Part shown: piece by piece, positions 9,916 through 21,170 of the stretch | How the letters are laid out: each line of letters starts with the position of its first letter | Numbering within the stretch: position 1 is the stretch's first letter | Assembly: GCA_963576565.1 (NCBI GenBank) | Contig: OY755047.1 | Location: 372,001-436,000 of the forward strand | Reading direction: 5' to 3' | Length of the DNA: 64,000 nucleotides | DNA from: Aspidapion aeneum | Taxonomy: Eukaryota; Arthropoda; Insecta; Coleoptera; Brentidae | Translations under genes and position numbers: made by a program | The notes under the pieces: generated by a model | What the model was told of the DNA's origin: nothing | Seen by the model: only the letters and a program-made list of their open reading frames with translations | Databases searched by the model: none

Positions 9916-10267
9916 AGCTATAACTTTTACAAATATAAAGCGATTTCAAAAATTCTTTCTGCACACGCTTTAAAACTTTTTCCAACATCATTTTACTAGT
10001 TCCCTCTCTCCTCCCCCACCTTCACTCAATGGCAGGTAACACTGTTCGAGTCCGTAGAAAATCTACACGTACTTTTTGGGTAAAGCTAAATGAATTGTAA
10101 ATGCATAGTGCTTTTTATAAGGCTGAATAAGAATTAAACCTAAAAGTTGATGATACCTATCAATTTTGTACTCAACTGCGACTAGTACTTACAAGTAAAT
10201 TTAGGAGGATGAGAGATGAGAGAGACAAAACAAAGAGGCATCCCGTGTTTTTTTTTGCGTCGTTTTT
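9916..10267. other. no gene recognised
   Basis: Starts with the TSD copy and the duplicated flank GATTTCAAAAATTCTTTC; the rest is unique AT-rich sequence with GAGATGAGAGAGACAAAAC near 10210. Confidence 0.4.
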
Positions 10268-10299
10268 TAAATACTCTGCCAATATATGGGCACCTAAGC

Positions 10300-10572
10300 C
10301 AGTGGCGCACCCAGGAATTTGTCTTGGGGGGGGGGGCCGACAGCTACGAAGCGCGCCCTCAAAAAATTTGCGACCAAAAAAAAAAAAAGGTCATCATGTC
10401 TTTTCGCAACTACGCCCCTGCTTGGGGTTGGGGGGGGGGGCCCGAAGCCTCCTGATGTCAAATTTTAAGGTATTTTTCATGTTTTATCATCAAATATATC
10501 GAAAATATATTAAAAATTCTAAGGCTTGGGGGGGGTCCGGGCCCCGGGGCCCCCCCCCTGGATGCGCCCATG
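10300..10572. mobile_element. G/C-run MITE nested in family H
   Basis: The ends CAGTGGCGCACCCAGG and CCTGGATGCGCCCATG are inverted repeats. Flanks CCTAAGC (10293-10299 and 10573-10579) are a 6-7 bp duplication; removing the insert restores GGGCACCTAAGCTCACAC, as found uninterrupted at 12250. The interior has the AAGCGCGCCCTCAAAAAA unit, an A12 run, GGTCATCATGTC, and GGGGG/CCCCC patches. It is the same family as 14900-15216. Confidence 0.85.
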
Positions 10573-10984
10573 CCTAAGCTCACACTAGGTACTATAATTA
10601 TAGTGTACGTGTGAGCTAATATAACTCAAAACTGAAATATATTTTATTCAACTCCAGACTAAATTACCTTTTGTTTGACACCACACAAGGCATGTTTTGA
10701 CTTAAACTCAAATTTTTGAAATCTACCCCACCCTTAAAAAAAACAAAAACTATAATGTATTTTGTTAAACTCCGGACTCAATTACCTTTCGTTTGATATC
10801 ACACACGCCATATTTTCACTTAAACTCTAATTTTTGAAAAATACCCCCGCCCTTTTATTTGGTTTATGTTCGGTGGATTTTGTTCATTTTTTAATGGGAC
10901 CATCTCGACCCATGACCCAGCCTAGGTACCAAATTTCATTAAAATCGGCCTAGCGGTTTTTGAGTTATGCGCGTTGGTCGTTAC

Positions 10985-11021
10985 AGACAGACATACAGAC
11001 AGACAGACAGACAGACAGACG
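10985..11021. repeat. (CAGA)n microsatellite
   Basis: CAGA/CATA tetramers inside family H; the inverted copy is a (GTCT)n run at 45377-45442. Confidence 0.85.
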
Positions 11022-11155
11022 GCGCAACAAAAAAGTTTCAAAATTATCTGAAACGCAAAGATATATAAAAATTTTTGATCGGAGCACCTTTTTTTTCCTC
11101 GAAAAAATTAGGATCACCATAGCTCACACTACTATAGTATAGTATATGTGTGAGC

Positions 11156-11525
11156 TAAAAAATTAAATTTTTAATGATTTTTTTTTAATGACAATTTTTA
11201 AAAAGCTTTTTTTTTGAAAACTACGTTTTTAAAAAAATTTCCGCGTCCTAAACAAAACACTCAAAAAACAATAATTCCAATATATTTTTATTTATTTAAA
11301 AAAACATACAAATTTTATAAATAAATATTTAGGTCAGATCATCGTAAAAACCCTCGCGACTTTTACTAAAATGAATTTTGACTTGAGTAAAAGTTATTTT
11401 TGAAATTAATTTTCTTCAAACCCACGCTAAACTAACATTTATTTTTCATTCAATAAGTTTGAAATTTTCGATTTATAAAAGTCAGTAGCTGCTCGTGATT
11501 TTTAATATAGGAGTGTTATTCTCGG
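11156..11525. other. no gene recognised
   Basis: AT-rich, with A and T runs and no repeat copy that I could identify elsewhere in the window. Confidence 0.4.
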
Positions 11526-11660
11526 TCGTCATGTTTGGGGGGGGGGGGGGGCGCCACCTTTGAGGGGGCCTATTTTATCTTTTTATTCATGATATATGTG
11601 GAAATTATCTAAAAATATCTTAGGTTTGGGGGGGAGGGCGGTTCCGGAGTTGCCTCGGAA
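11526..11660. mobile_element. G-rich MITE fragment
   Basis: G14 run, GCGCCACC, the AT core TTTTATTCATGATATATGTG shared with the 6.2-kb and 46.5-kb MITEs, then GGGGGGGAGGGCGG. Terminal repeats are not clear, so the limits are approximate. Confidence 0.45.
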
Positions 11661-11686
11661 TTAAATAAAATTATCTTATAGAAGAG

Positions 11687-11913
11687 CCGCCGCCAAGCGC
11701 GGATCTGGGTGAAAATCTAGGGGGGGGGAGGGGGTAATAGTCGACAATTTTTTTTTTGTAATATAATTTATTTTTTCTAGTGGGGGGGGGGGGTAATTCT
11801 CCTGTTTTCCCTTGTTTATATTAGGAAAAAGTGCATATTTTTTTTTCTAGGGCGAGGGTTCCCTGTTACCCCCCCTCCCTCAAATCTGCGCTTGGCCGCC
11901 GCTGGTAAAAATA
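11687..11913. mobile_element. MITE with CCGCCGCCAAGCGCGGATCT ends
   Basis: The left end AGCCGCCGCCAAGCGCGGAT and right end ATCTGCGCTTGGCCGCCGCT are strong inverted repeats. The interior has GGGGGGGGAG, CTAGTGGGGGGGGG, TTCCCTTGTTTATATTAGG and CCCCCCTCCC. No clear TSD. Confidence 0.75.
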
Positions 11914-12231
11914 GTATTTTCCACAATTCCCCAAGTTTATTAAATATTAAAATAGTTCCCCCTTCGCCAAATACACTGCCAAATTACCCCTTTTAACACA
12001 TTCTAAATCAAATAAATAAATGTCAGTTTCAAACCCTTTCGTTTTTCATTCATGTCAAGTCGACCATATCTAGCAGATAAAACAGCTACAGTTATATGTG
12101 TCACAGTATCTAGAACATAAAAAAGCAGTACTGCTGAACTTTTTTTCCAGAATTAGTATTCTATGTATTAATACAAAGAACACAAGACTTTCAACTACAG
12201 TACAAAATAGAAAACTACATAGAAAAATACT
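11914..12231. other. no gene recognised
   Basis: AT-rich unique sequence leading into the second family H copy. Confidence 0.4.
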
Positions 12232-12692
12232 CTGCCAATCTATGGGCACCTAAGCTCACACTAGGTACTATAGTTATAGTGTGAGCTAATATAACAAAAT
12301 CTGAAATATATTTTATTCAACTCCAGACTCAATTACCTTTCGTTTGATACCACCAAGCCGTGATTTGACTTAAGCTCTAATTTTTTAAATCTACTCCCAC
12401 CATTTTAAAAAAAACTAAAATGTATTTTGTTTAACTCTAGACTCAATTACCTTTCGTTTGATATCACACATGCCATATTTTCACTTAAACTCTAATTTTT
12501 TAAATCTACCCCCACCCTTTTATTTGGCTTGCGTTGGGTAGATTTTGTTCATTTTTAAATGGGACCATCACGGCCCAAGATCCAACCTAGGTACCAAATC
12601 GGAGCAACTTTTTTTTATTACACTACTTATATCATAGAGTAAGATAGCCTATATTACTCTATGCTTATATAGTAGTAGTGTGAGCTAAAAAA
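12232..12692 (+). mobile_element. family H element, uninterrupted left end
   Basis: AAATACTCTGCCAATCTATG leads to CACCTAAGCTCACAC and the hairpin closing GTGTGAGCT at about 12287. The two internal CTTTCGTTTGATA units follow. The right part has lost the (CAGA)n segment and carries a different stem, CATAGAGTAA...TTACTCTATG, before the final GTGTGAGCTAAAAAA. It provides the empty-site reference for the MITE in the 10.3-kb copy. Confidence 0.65.
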
Positions 12693-13234
12693 TGTAGACG
12701 TATTTTTGCGATAATATTTTATTTTGCCTGATATCTAATTTTTTTATTGGTTCACACAAAGTGTTTCAAATCAAGATAACGAAGGTCGGGGTCTTTACAT
12801 TTAAAATTTTTTAATGCAAGATATTCTTTATCTTGAATAAAAACCATTATTTTCTGAATTAGAGAGCTATATTTTCTTGATTCAAGAAACAAAACAAAAA
12901 AAATTCAACAACATAAATTTTTTCAAATTAAAACAAGTGTTTTTCTTGACCGAAAACAAGCATTATCTCGATTTGAAATATTTTGTACTGTTAAGAGCGC
13001 ACTCTATCTTCTCTTTACCAGACTTTCGAATATGTAGTATCGATAATATCGATATAACCAATATCTACATAACCGAAATTTAACTAAAAACTAAAAGTAT
13101 AGTATAGTCCAGCTGAGAATAATAACAAATACAAGTTGGTTTCAATCTTTGGTATGTATAGTTTAAGTATTATTACAAACTTTGACTATATAATAATTGC
13201 AACTAGACTATTGTTAACAACAAACAATATCTTC
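12693..13234. other. no gene recognised
   Basis: AT-rich. The ORF at 12877-13083 is Lys/Phe/Ile rich without a domain. ATCGATAATATCGATATAA near 13038 is a small palindrome-like repeat. Confidence 0.4.
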
Positions 13235-13712
13235 ATGCAATTAGTATGTATACTTGGGTGTTACATTTGATAAGACAAGAACAGACTGTAAAAAACTGGA
13301 AAAAAGACTAGTAAAAGCAAAAAAGGTTATTGGACTTGTCGCGTAACAGAAAAATGCAAAACAAAAATCGACAGTGTCAAAAAGGATGCAATAAGAAGAA
13401 TGAGAATATCTAGAACAGATCATATAAGAAATGAGATCATACAAGAAAGAATGGGAATCTGGAGAAGCATAACAGATGACATCACTAAAAAACCACTGAT
13501 ATGGTACGGCCATGTACAACGGATGAACATCAAAAGGTTACCAAATCAGGTCATAGAATGGTAACCAATAGGGCGCAGAAAAAGAGGGCGTCCTAAACTG
13601 GAATGGCAATAGTCAATCCAAACATCAATGAGTCAAAAACACCTGACAGAAGATGATTGACAGAAAAACGTTCTAGTAGGAGTAGTACTATTGTTAAGAC
13701 TAAATAAAATAA
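13235..13712 (+). pseudogene. LINE-B reverse transcriptase tail, internally deleted
   Basis: Matches the LINE-B copies at 24352 and 46840. It begins in YVYLGVTFDKT-type coding sequence (13245-13330) and then jumps at about 13337 straight to the CRVTEKCKTK segment, a deletion of roughly 100 bp. It continues through RMRISRTDHIRNEI, WYGHVQRMN and the basic tail GRRKRGRPKLEWQ. Several stops and frame breaks make it non-coding. LINE-B differs from LINE-A in sequence but has the same tail layout. Confidence 0.75.
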
Positions 13713-14414
13713 AATGTTTTTTTTAATCGAATTAATTGAAGAAAACGTTAATTGAGAGGAGAATCAGAGTATCTTTATGCAAGAAAGTTTTTTTTCATTA
13801 ATAAGCCAATGTAATTTTCTTGGAATGAAACAAATGTATTTTATAGTAAGATATGGTTTGCCTTCAGTAAATTCAAATAAAACATTATCTTTTTCTTGTT
13901 GGTGCATAGAAAAGCAGGTTTTGGTTAAAACCATTCCTGTTTGCTTAACTTTGATATGCAAAAAAAGTCTGCATAACGGGGTTATCACATGCTCAAGTTA
14001 AATTCGTGGAAGTGGAAGTACTGACAGTTTTGGGAAGTATGCTGTTACAATGGTGGGTTATTTTGTATGTATGTCTGTCTGTAAACCACAGAGCAAAATA
14101 GCCCTTTATCAGTCGTATTATCGTAGAGGGGCTGAAGGCAGATTAACCCCCGACTGGCTCGGACATCAGCCCGGATTAACAGACAGGAAAAAGGGTTTGA
14201 ACTCACTGGTCACGTGTTTATTTACGGATTAATGACTACCATGTCGCCTGACCACTTTGACAATTGAAAAAGCCTTCTCTAGTTCTCTCATCTCTCTCTT
14301 TCGTTTAGTTATAGACAATTTCACATTTCTACCATACCGAAGGACTGCATTAAAGTCAACGTTACCACGTCTTCTTGGTAACGCGACTGACCTGGCTCAA
14401 TCCAGAGTTTCAAT
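13713..14414. other. no gene confidently recognised
   Basis: Contains an ORF pair on opposite strands at about 13764-14001 (plus-strand reading MQESFFSLISQ; minus-strand reading with FEFTEGKPYLTIKY). Neither has a domain that I know. GTATGTCTGTCTGT occurs at 14075, and CCTGACCACTTTGAC near 14247. Confidence 0.35.
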
Positions 14415-15008
14415 CAGTGGCAGCTGCTACAGGGAGGACAACAGGGCAATGCCCTCCCAAAATTAGACAGGGGCGGGAGGAATTTGTGTTTTAGTTGAAG
14501 TCGGCCATCATCATCGTGCGTAAACGTCCGTTGCCCTTCTACACGTTGCCGGTTCTATCCTTAGTGAAGACGTATGAGTTTGTTTTGATTTGGGTTTTGT
14601 CAGTGGTAAAAAGCATTGCCGGTCGCGTGTCATTGTTTTGGTTATCGTTTTAAATTTAAATACGTTGAGATATGAACTTCGAGTACAAATAAAATCTTTA
14701 GGGCCACATCGACCGGACCTAAAAATCCTAAAAATTAACCACAATTTTAGTGCTAGTAATAAAAAATTATACGATGCTGAAAACTGGTTGTGCGGTTGTG
14801 AGAAACGAAATGCTTTTTTTGCTTTATTTGTCTTATTATGAACAATCCACGAAGTGATCCTGCGTCATCAAAGGGAATGTGTGATATCAAGCACTTTAGC
14901 AGTGGCGCACCCAGGAATATGTCTTGGGGGGGGCCCGACAGCTACAAAACTTGCGACCCAAAAAAAAAAGGTCATCATGTGTGGCGGAGGCCGACCGGTA
15001 CAAAGCGC

Positions 15009-15040
<32 letters not shown>

Positions 15041-15433
15041 GGTCATTATGTCTTTTTGCAACTACGCCACAGCTTGGGGTTGGGGGGGGCCCGAAGCCTC
15101 CTGATGTCAAATTTTAAGGTATTTTTCATGTTTTATCATCATGTAGAAAATATATTAAAAATCTAAGGCTTGGGGGGGGCCCGGGCCCCGCCCCCCCCCC
15201 CCTGGGTGCGCCCTTGCTTTAGTGAAAAGTTAAAGACACAAAATAAGCGCTACTTATTTAAATAACCACATAGAATTTTCTATGCTAGGCAAGACTGATA
15301 TTAGGTGCCAATTGAATAGTGGCTATAGGCAGAACATTACCGAACATAATGAAGATGTGGCAAAAAATCTCTTTTTCCATGCAATATAAATTTCAGCCCC
15401 CCCCCCAATTTATAACGTCACCAGCCACAACTG
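14415..15433 (+). mobile_element. family D hAT-like element, non-autonomous copy
   Basis: The ends CAGTGGCAGCTGCTACAGGG and the right end GTCACCAGCCACAACTG match the two ends of the larger copy at 60919-62241. The 5' region (GAAGTCGGCCATCATCATCG, GTGAAGACGTATGA) is shared with 62770-62880. A short open stretch MCDIKHFS near 14878 is the start of the coding region kept in the 61.3-kb copy. The reading frame dies soon after, and a 317-bp MITE interrupts it. No 8-bp TSD is readable. Confidence 0.65.
14900..15216. mobile_element. G/C-run MITE nested in family D, 6-bp TSD
   Basis: The ends CAGTGGCGCACCCAGG and CCTGGGTGCGCCCTTG are inverted repeats. The duplication CTTTAG is exact at 14894-14899 and 15217-15222, and excision restores GCACTTTAGTGAAAAG as found in other D copies. 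The interior carries two A-run units (GGTCATCATGTG, GGTCATTATGTC) like the amplified block at 8.8-9.1 kb. Confidence 0.9.
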
Positions 15434-15734
15434 GTGGGGCGAAAAAAAGACTGATGATGCAGCAGTACATTTTTGATTCTGGCATTACGTGTTTTTTGCT
15501 CCCCTCTAATCAAAGGTTATTCTATTTGGGAAAAGCTTTCAAAATTTAATTAATTATGATTTTAGGGGTCTTTTTTGGGGAGAAATAGGATAGAGTTAAT
15601 TCGTGTTAGTTTAAGTGGAAAAGGGAATAGAAATGGAACCTTAAAAATAATAGATACTTTAAGTTATGTTACGTATTTGTATACGTAAATTTATACGTTA
15701 ACATCCGATTTGGCGCTCTACGTTTTGTTTAAAA
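15434..15734. other. no gene recognised
   Basis: AT-rich spacer between family D and the next TIR element. Confidence 0.4.
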
Positions 15735-16331
15735 TTTAATTTTAAGGATCAAACAAGTTTCGTGGCTAATCGGGCAAAAAGGAGTTTTTTTTGTTTCCCT
15801 TATATTTTTCCGTGGGTGGCCTGAAAGCTTAACCTCACGGGGGTCCAAGATCTAATGGACACCTAATAAGTGTTGACAGTTAACCGTTTCGTCCTTATGG
15901 GACTCCTCAGAACACTGCTGGTCAATGTGACAAATCTTGCGAAGTTAATCAGACGGTTTTGTCTCTAATTAAATGTAATTAGTGAGCGAACTATAGCAAG
16001 AGGCGCCATCTACCGAGATACGAGAGAAACAAAAAACCAAAAGCAGGCAAAAACACTGCTATACGATATCGATCAATGAAAAGATCGAATGCAAATAAAA
16101 GAAAACAACTATAGTCCGTGACCTACGACAGCTCTTTGTCTTTCAGGCCGGATCAACACAGATTGCATTTTTACCCGTTTTCAAGACAGTGAGCGTCAAT
16201 CAACGGAATTTTTAAGCCAAATAATACTAACAAACGTGGAATTTCGTACCCGTGGGAAAAATATAAGGGAAACAAAAAAAAAACTCCTTTTTGCCCTGTT
16301 AGCCACGAAACTTGTTTGATTTTTAAATTCA
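15735..16331. mobile_element. family M element with long inverted ends
   Basis: The left end contains ATCAAACAAGTTTCGTGGCT and AAAAAGGAGTTTTTTTTG. The right end is its inverse (AGCCACGAAACTTGTTTGAT). The inner TTATATTTTTCCGTGGG and CCCGTGGGAAAAATATAA also pair. The core has AACCGTTTCGTCCTTATGGG and CAGAACACTGCTGGTC. A reverse copy of the core, with direct rather than inverted end repeats, is at 61632-62165 inside family D. No coding sequence; superfamily unknown. Confidence 0.7.
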
Positions 16332-16371
16332 CGGGTACGAAATTCCACGTTTGTTTAACTTTAAGTTTATT

Positions 16372-16840
16372 TAATATCTTCCACTCTCCTCTGTCTGTCG
16401 CCGTGTTTATCCATCTAGTTCCCGCATGTTTCTTTAAATCGTCCGCTCATCTCATTTGAGGTTTTCCCCTACTTCTTTTATTTTCCCAAGGTCTCCAGTT
16501 TACAATACATTTGTTTCATCGATCGTCTTTCTGTATGATATTATGACCGGCAAATTTCCATTTTAATTTTGCTACTTCTCCTCTGACATCCCTTACTTTT
16601 GTTTTATTTCTTATTCATTCATTCTTTTTTCTATCTGTCAGCTTTAAATATAACATTTGTCTTTCCATTGATCTTTGGGCTTTTGTTACCTTATCCATGT
16701 TTGATTTTGTAAGTGTCCAGCTCTGGGATCCATAGGTAAGTACAGGAAGGATACATTGGTTATACACTTTCGTTTTGAGGTAATGAGGATATTTTTTATT
16801 TCTTAATATGTAGCTTAATTTACCGAATAGTAAAAATTAA
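16372..16840 (-). pseudogene. LINE-C C-terminal fragment, reverse
   Basis: The reverse complement matches the LINE-C tail at 50150-50500. Plus-strand text such as GACCGGCAAATTTCCATTTT and TACTTTTGTTTTATTTCTTA is the inverse of the coding sequence for KLKWKFAGH and RNKTKVRDVR. The frame is broken in several places and there is no RT core. Limits are approximate. Confidence 0.65.
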
Positions 16841-17164
16841 GTAGGTTAACTTACTTTTTCCATTTTTACAAATCCTTTAATAGCATAAAAAAAAAACAAA
16901 TAAGCCGAGGTCTGCGTCAAAACTTTTCGGAAAACTTCAAACAAAAGACTTTAGACAGTTAAAAGTTTTTGTTTTCAAATAATTCTTACGCTTTTCTTCC
17001 CTCCAAAAAGTTTACCGAGCAATTTTAAACATTTCAGACAGTTTTTAATGACATAAATAGCAGATAGCAGATTTTTTTTATGTTACGACTGTTATTTGGT
17101 TTTCTTTTAAAAAGTTTACACAGACTTCATTGTTAAAAAAAAAAGAAAATAACATAAAAATACC

Positions 17165-17432
17165 TACTTAATAGAGACTTATTGGAATAATGCCAGGCAG
17201 TAATAGCGTCAGACACTATTCTGACAGATTTACATTGCAGGCTGACAGTTGATCTTTCAAGGTAGATATAAAAATAAGTAGTTTATTTATATTTAATTAA
17301 AGACGGCAGTATTTATTCCGGTTCTTATATATAGTAAACAAAGGTCTTATATTTAAAGATCAGCTGTCATCTTCCAATGTAAAACTGTCAAAATACTACC
17401 TGGCACAATTACTGGAGCTTATTGCAATAAAG
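17165..17432. mobile_element. MITE with ATAATGCCAGGCAGT ends
   Basis: The left end GAGACTTATTGGAATAATGC and GCCAGGCAGTAAT are inverted in CTACCTGGCACAATT and GAGCTTATTGCAATAA on the right. Inner segments with CTGACAGTTGATC and GATCAGCTGTCA also pair. The outer TAGAGACTTATTGGAATAA motif recurs in the MITE at 49239. A second related end lies at 20815. Confidence 0.7.
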
Positions 17433-17499
17433 GTAGTATTTTATATTATATCAACCGGAATAAATACTGGCTTCCTTCATTAATGGAAAATAAACGACT

Positions 17500-20400
17500 T
17501 ACAACAACATAAGCTGTCAGATTTGAATGTGAAACTGTCAGAATATGGCCTTGTGGCCTTAAAAAAAAGTTAAAAAATTTGGGCGCCAATTTGTGGCCTA
17601 TTAAAAAAAAGTTGTGTGACATTTGTGGCAGCTTAAAGACGTCGCCGCCATTTTGTGACACTGAAACCCACTGAATAATTAAACAAATATCTGGAAGCAG
17701 AACTGTATTTTCCAGCTAGGTAAAACATTGATATGCCCGGTAACTTTTATACAGTGGAGAAGGGGGGGGTTCAGAAATAAGAAAATTTTAAGTGCGCCAC
17801 ATTATTTAATACCAATGTTTTACAAAGAAGATCTTAAATAAAATACAGTTCAACCCAAATGTTGTAGCCAAACAATGAAATTCCACCTACTTCCGAGGCT
17901 TCCAGAATATTTGTGTAATTAAAAAAAAACCAAAAAAAAATTGACTAATAGACAAAATAAAATTTAAAAGATTCCCAAATGAATCAAAATGACAAAACTA
18001 GAAGCACTTTACAGGTAGACGGACTCCTTTAACAGGTCATAGTGTACCTACATCTGAGTCAGTAGTGTGAGACTCAGTTGTATAAATGATGGTTAAAAAT
18101 AAGATATACTTCCAAAATTATTCTGTCATAGGGGAGATCCGGACCAAATATCTGCTGTCATCATTCTACGTTGGGTAGAATGAGACAGACAGCAACCCAG
18201 TCCGAGATCCACCCCATGAGGTAAAACAGTGTAAAGAAACCGCTAAAACATATAATCTCATCTCTCTTTTGTCTCCGCAAAGTTGGTCATTGGGTTGTAC
18301 AAATAATACAAATATTTAGTTCATCTTGTATAATTAGATTGTAAAACTTGAGAAAAATACCAAACAAGTCAGGGCCAAAATAGCAAGGCACTTTAAATTT
18401 GACAGTAAAATTATCTTAAATAAATGAAATGAAGGAAACAAGTCCATGTAGTAAATATGCCGCAAAACCAGGGTTATGACGTCATACCTTATCTTGCGTT
18501 TACAAGAAGTGTTAAAATTAAGCTGTGCAAAATTATATAGGGAAAGATCACTTCTAAATTATATTGTGAAAGTTATATATGAGAAAAAAAATTATAGTTA
18601 AGGCTTGCTCCTACCTTGGTCCTTGATTATATTGTTAAAATAAAAAATGTGTTTTATTTTGTAAACCTGGATGTGTTGTACCAGACATCTTCTGCTACTC
18701 CAGGTCCCGTTCTGCTCGCGCCTCCCCTAGTGCCCGCTTAGCACATCACGCTAGGGCCACACTGGTTGTGGAAAATGTTGCTGATTCTTTGCCCGAGCGT
18801 AGAAACCCTGTGGAAAATGAAATGTTTCAGTTTCCTGGAGAACCCCATGTCGACTCAATAAAATACAGCAGATTTAAACAGATGAACTAAAATAACCCTA
18901 CGTACCTTTCCCAGGGTTAGAACTGGCTCGTCCGTCCGGCTTCCCACCAGCGTCCAGCACCGCTGCCGATGGAATGGACAGGGCTGTAGACAAAGAAGAA
19001 AAACAATATATAGTTTTTATCCAACACGTGGTTAAAAGAAAAATATAAAAACGCCAAAAATTCCCCACGTCTGTTGTCAAAAAAAGTACATTTCACACGA
19101 AAAATAACTACAATTTGGGAGGCAAACATTATCTTGAAGAGTACTCAAATAAAAAAAAAATGAAAAAAAATAAAATCGAACTTACCGCTGCTCTTTCCGT
19201 ACAAAATGGCGTAGGCCGACTTAAAATTCCCCTCAAAAGGGTGCGAGCGTCACTCCAGATTACGCCTAGACACGACGGACTCACTCCTCACAGTCTCTGG
19301 GACTGAACCTGCAGTTTTTTGCAGTGCCACTAACCAAAACAATGGCGATCCCAGAGCCTGCTGCCGACCCAGCCAAAATTCGTTAGCAAAGAGAGACAAA
19401 GCACTTCGTCGAGAATACCAGAATAATGTAGTGGCCGGAAACCGTTTTGTAAATTTGTTGGGGAGTGGGGACGGTAAAACGCAATAGTACCAACCTAATC
19501 TTCCCGGTGAAATTCAAATAAAGGATGCAAACCTATTTATAAAAAACTTTTCCGCCAAAAATAAATCTCTACATTCAGTGGCAAGACTGGAAGAAAAAAC
19601 CCGGGGTTTTCAAAGTAACCAATGAGGAGATACAGCAATAGTTCTATACAGGTATATAGGGGGCAGCACCGACCAAGGGGATAGGAAGTACGTAAAACGC
19701 ACCTTGAGGTGTTGTCGGATCTATTTCCACGGTTGAAATTTTTATAACAAGGACGTCGAGACCGCCTCCATACATTTGACCGAACATTTGCCTACCGGAC
19801 CCCCACCAACATATCAAGTAGAAGAAGAATAACCCGACGGACTAGAAGAAGCTCAGCATTGAAACCATCAACTGTAAAATCAATTACTGGAGATCAGGGC
19901 ATGCAGCAAACCCAGGAATATTCGAACACTCAACCAATTCCCATATGAGTAAAGCTATACTAAGTGTAGAATTTAGTTGTATTTTAGCTACAGTTTCAGT
20001 CACAAGTTTCCTTTGCTCTTTATATATGTTTTCTCTAAGATTCATATGGTTTGACGCCATTCTTGTAAAACATTTCTACTGTAATAAAGTTGTTTCTGAA
20101 CCTGAACCCAAAAATACACACTGAACTACTGCTAAGAAGCTCGGCACAAGAGTGTTCAGATCTTAACTCACACGATTTCGTTTATTCTTTTAGTCTTGGT
20201 TTTTATCCCTCGTTTATCTCCCATTTACAAAAGTGCATAACTCGTATTTATTTTATCCTTTCCCTATCAAATTAATAAAGATATCAAAGTGGCGGAGCCT
20301 CGGTTGTTCCTGGTCGACCCAAATATGTTTTTGTACTATCAAAACTAGTTAATCCGTGAAGGATATGAGGTTCGGATTGTCCCAATATCCTCGAAATAAA

Positions 20401-20862
20401 CGTAAGGGAATGAAATGTTCATCTAAATGTTTCCTTCCTGTTACTGAAACCATTTGTGATGCGGCAACGCCGCCATTCCCCAGCATAACAGCTGTTTAAC
20501 TTTATGAGCGTCAAGAGAATCACAAAATTCCACAGATAAAAACAAAACAATCAAAATTTTTATGTGATTTTCCCGAAGCCTGTGATCTTAAATTCCAATT
20601 ACGATGTCCAGATAATGCGATGTGCGTAGTGTCCACAGTAATTCGATGGAATGCCTCCTTTTAAGGTAACTTCCTAGACCCTATATAACCTCCAAACCTA
20701 GCTCTATAAAATACCCTTACTTTGTGTACAGAAAGACGAATCAAAGAGCCTTGATTATTTACCTAAATAAACAAATATGTAACGTTGTCTTAAACGTAAA
20801 AATGACACGTTACAGCCTGGCACTATTAAAGTCTGTCTGTATTGCAATAAGTCCTATAAAAA
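17500..20862. mobile_element. second MITE end, split by a solo LTR
   Basis: Sequence at 17514-17551 (CTGTCAGATTTGAATGTGAA, AACTGTCAGAATATGGCCT) continues after the LTR as GGCACTATTAAAG and TATTGCAATAAGTCC. This is the right terminal motif of the MITE family seen at 17400-17425. The LTR therefore landed in this MITE's terminal repeat. The MITE is the older insertion. Confidence 0.65.
17552..20814 (-). mobile_element. solo LTR of the Ty3/Gypsy family
   Basis: A 3,263-bp sequence collinear with the LTR at 32729-35901. Read on the minus strand it begins TGTAACGTGTCATTTTTACG and ends AAGGCCACA, and it is flanked by an exact 4-bp duplication GCCT (17548-17551 and 20815-20818). No gag or pol lies next to it, so it is what remains after recombination between two LTRs. 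It differs from the full element's LTR by many substitutions and an extra segment of roughly 120 bp near 19785-19910, so it is older or from a subfamily. Its complete ends and clean TSD prove the LTR length, which matters because one LTR of the full element is truncated. Confidence 0.93.
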
Positions 20863-21170
20863 ATCAAGAGATTAGAGGGATTTCAAGGCAAAAAGTTTGT
20901 TTCAAAAATTGTAGTAAAGACAAAATAAAAAAAATATTTTTGTACATAAAATTTAATTTATTTTTTAATCAGAGTGACTACCTATTCCTATTATTATTTA
21001 TGTATACTTTTAGAGACAATTTTAAAGTTGATTGGATTAAATATAGAAGAAACTTTACTATGGATAGGTGTGGCGTGCTAGTGGCGAAAGTTTGGACAGT
21101 TTTAGCAAGAGTTGTTGCTGTAGCTGTGCCAGTGGCTTACGGGAAAACATCTATTCTGTCGTGCATAAGC
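20863..21170. other. no gene recognised
   Basis: An open reading stretch (to 21224) has no domain. It is probably chance or decayed repeat. Confidence 0.35.

Larger units (their letters stand above)
10268..11155 (+). mobile_element. family H element with terminal hairpins, interrupted by a MITE
   Basis: Begins AAATACTCTGCCAATATATG, followed (after the MITE) by a hairpin AGCTCACAC...GTGTGAGCT at 10577-10616. It ends with a second hairpin of the same arms at 11120-11155 followed by AAAA. Between are two copies of a roughly 100-bp unit (ACCTTTCGTTTGA, CACTTAAACTC, CCACCCTTT), the phrase TTAAAATCGGCCTAGCGG and a (CAGA)n run at 10985-11020. Other copies: 12232-12692, 45236-45992 (minus) and 52467-52773 (minus). 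Terminal hairpins, a central microsatellite and lack of TIRs suggest a non-autonomous Helitron/MINE-like element; this is inference. Confidence 0.65.

Noticed and set aside
8425..9991. Long ORFs on both strands (up to 354 aa) over the minisatellite region
   Set aside because: Their sequences are pure repeat periodicity (TRQYPTV-type or VLSCTV-type) in several frames at once; no domain and no start context.
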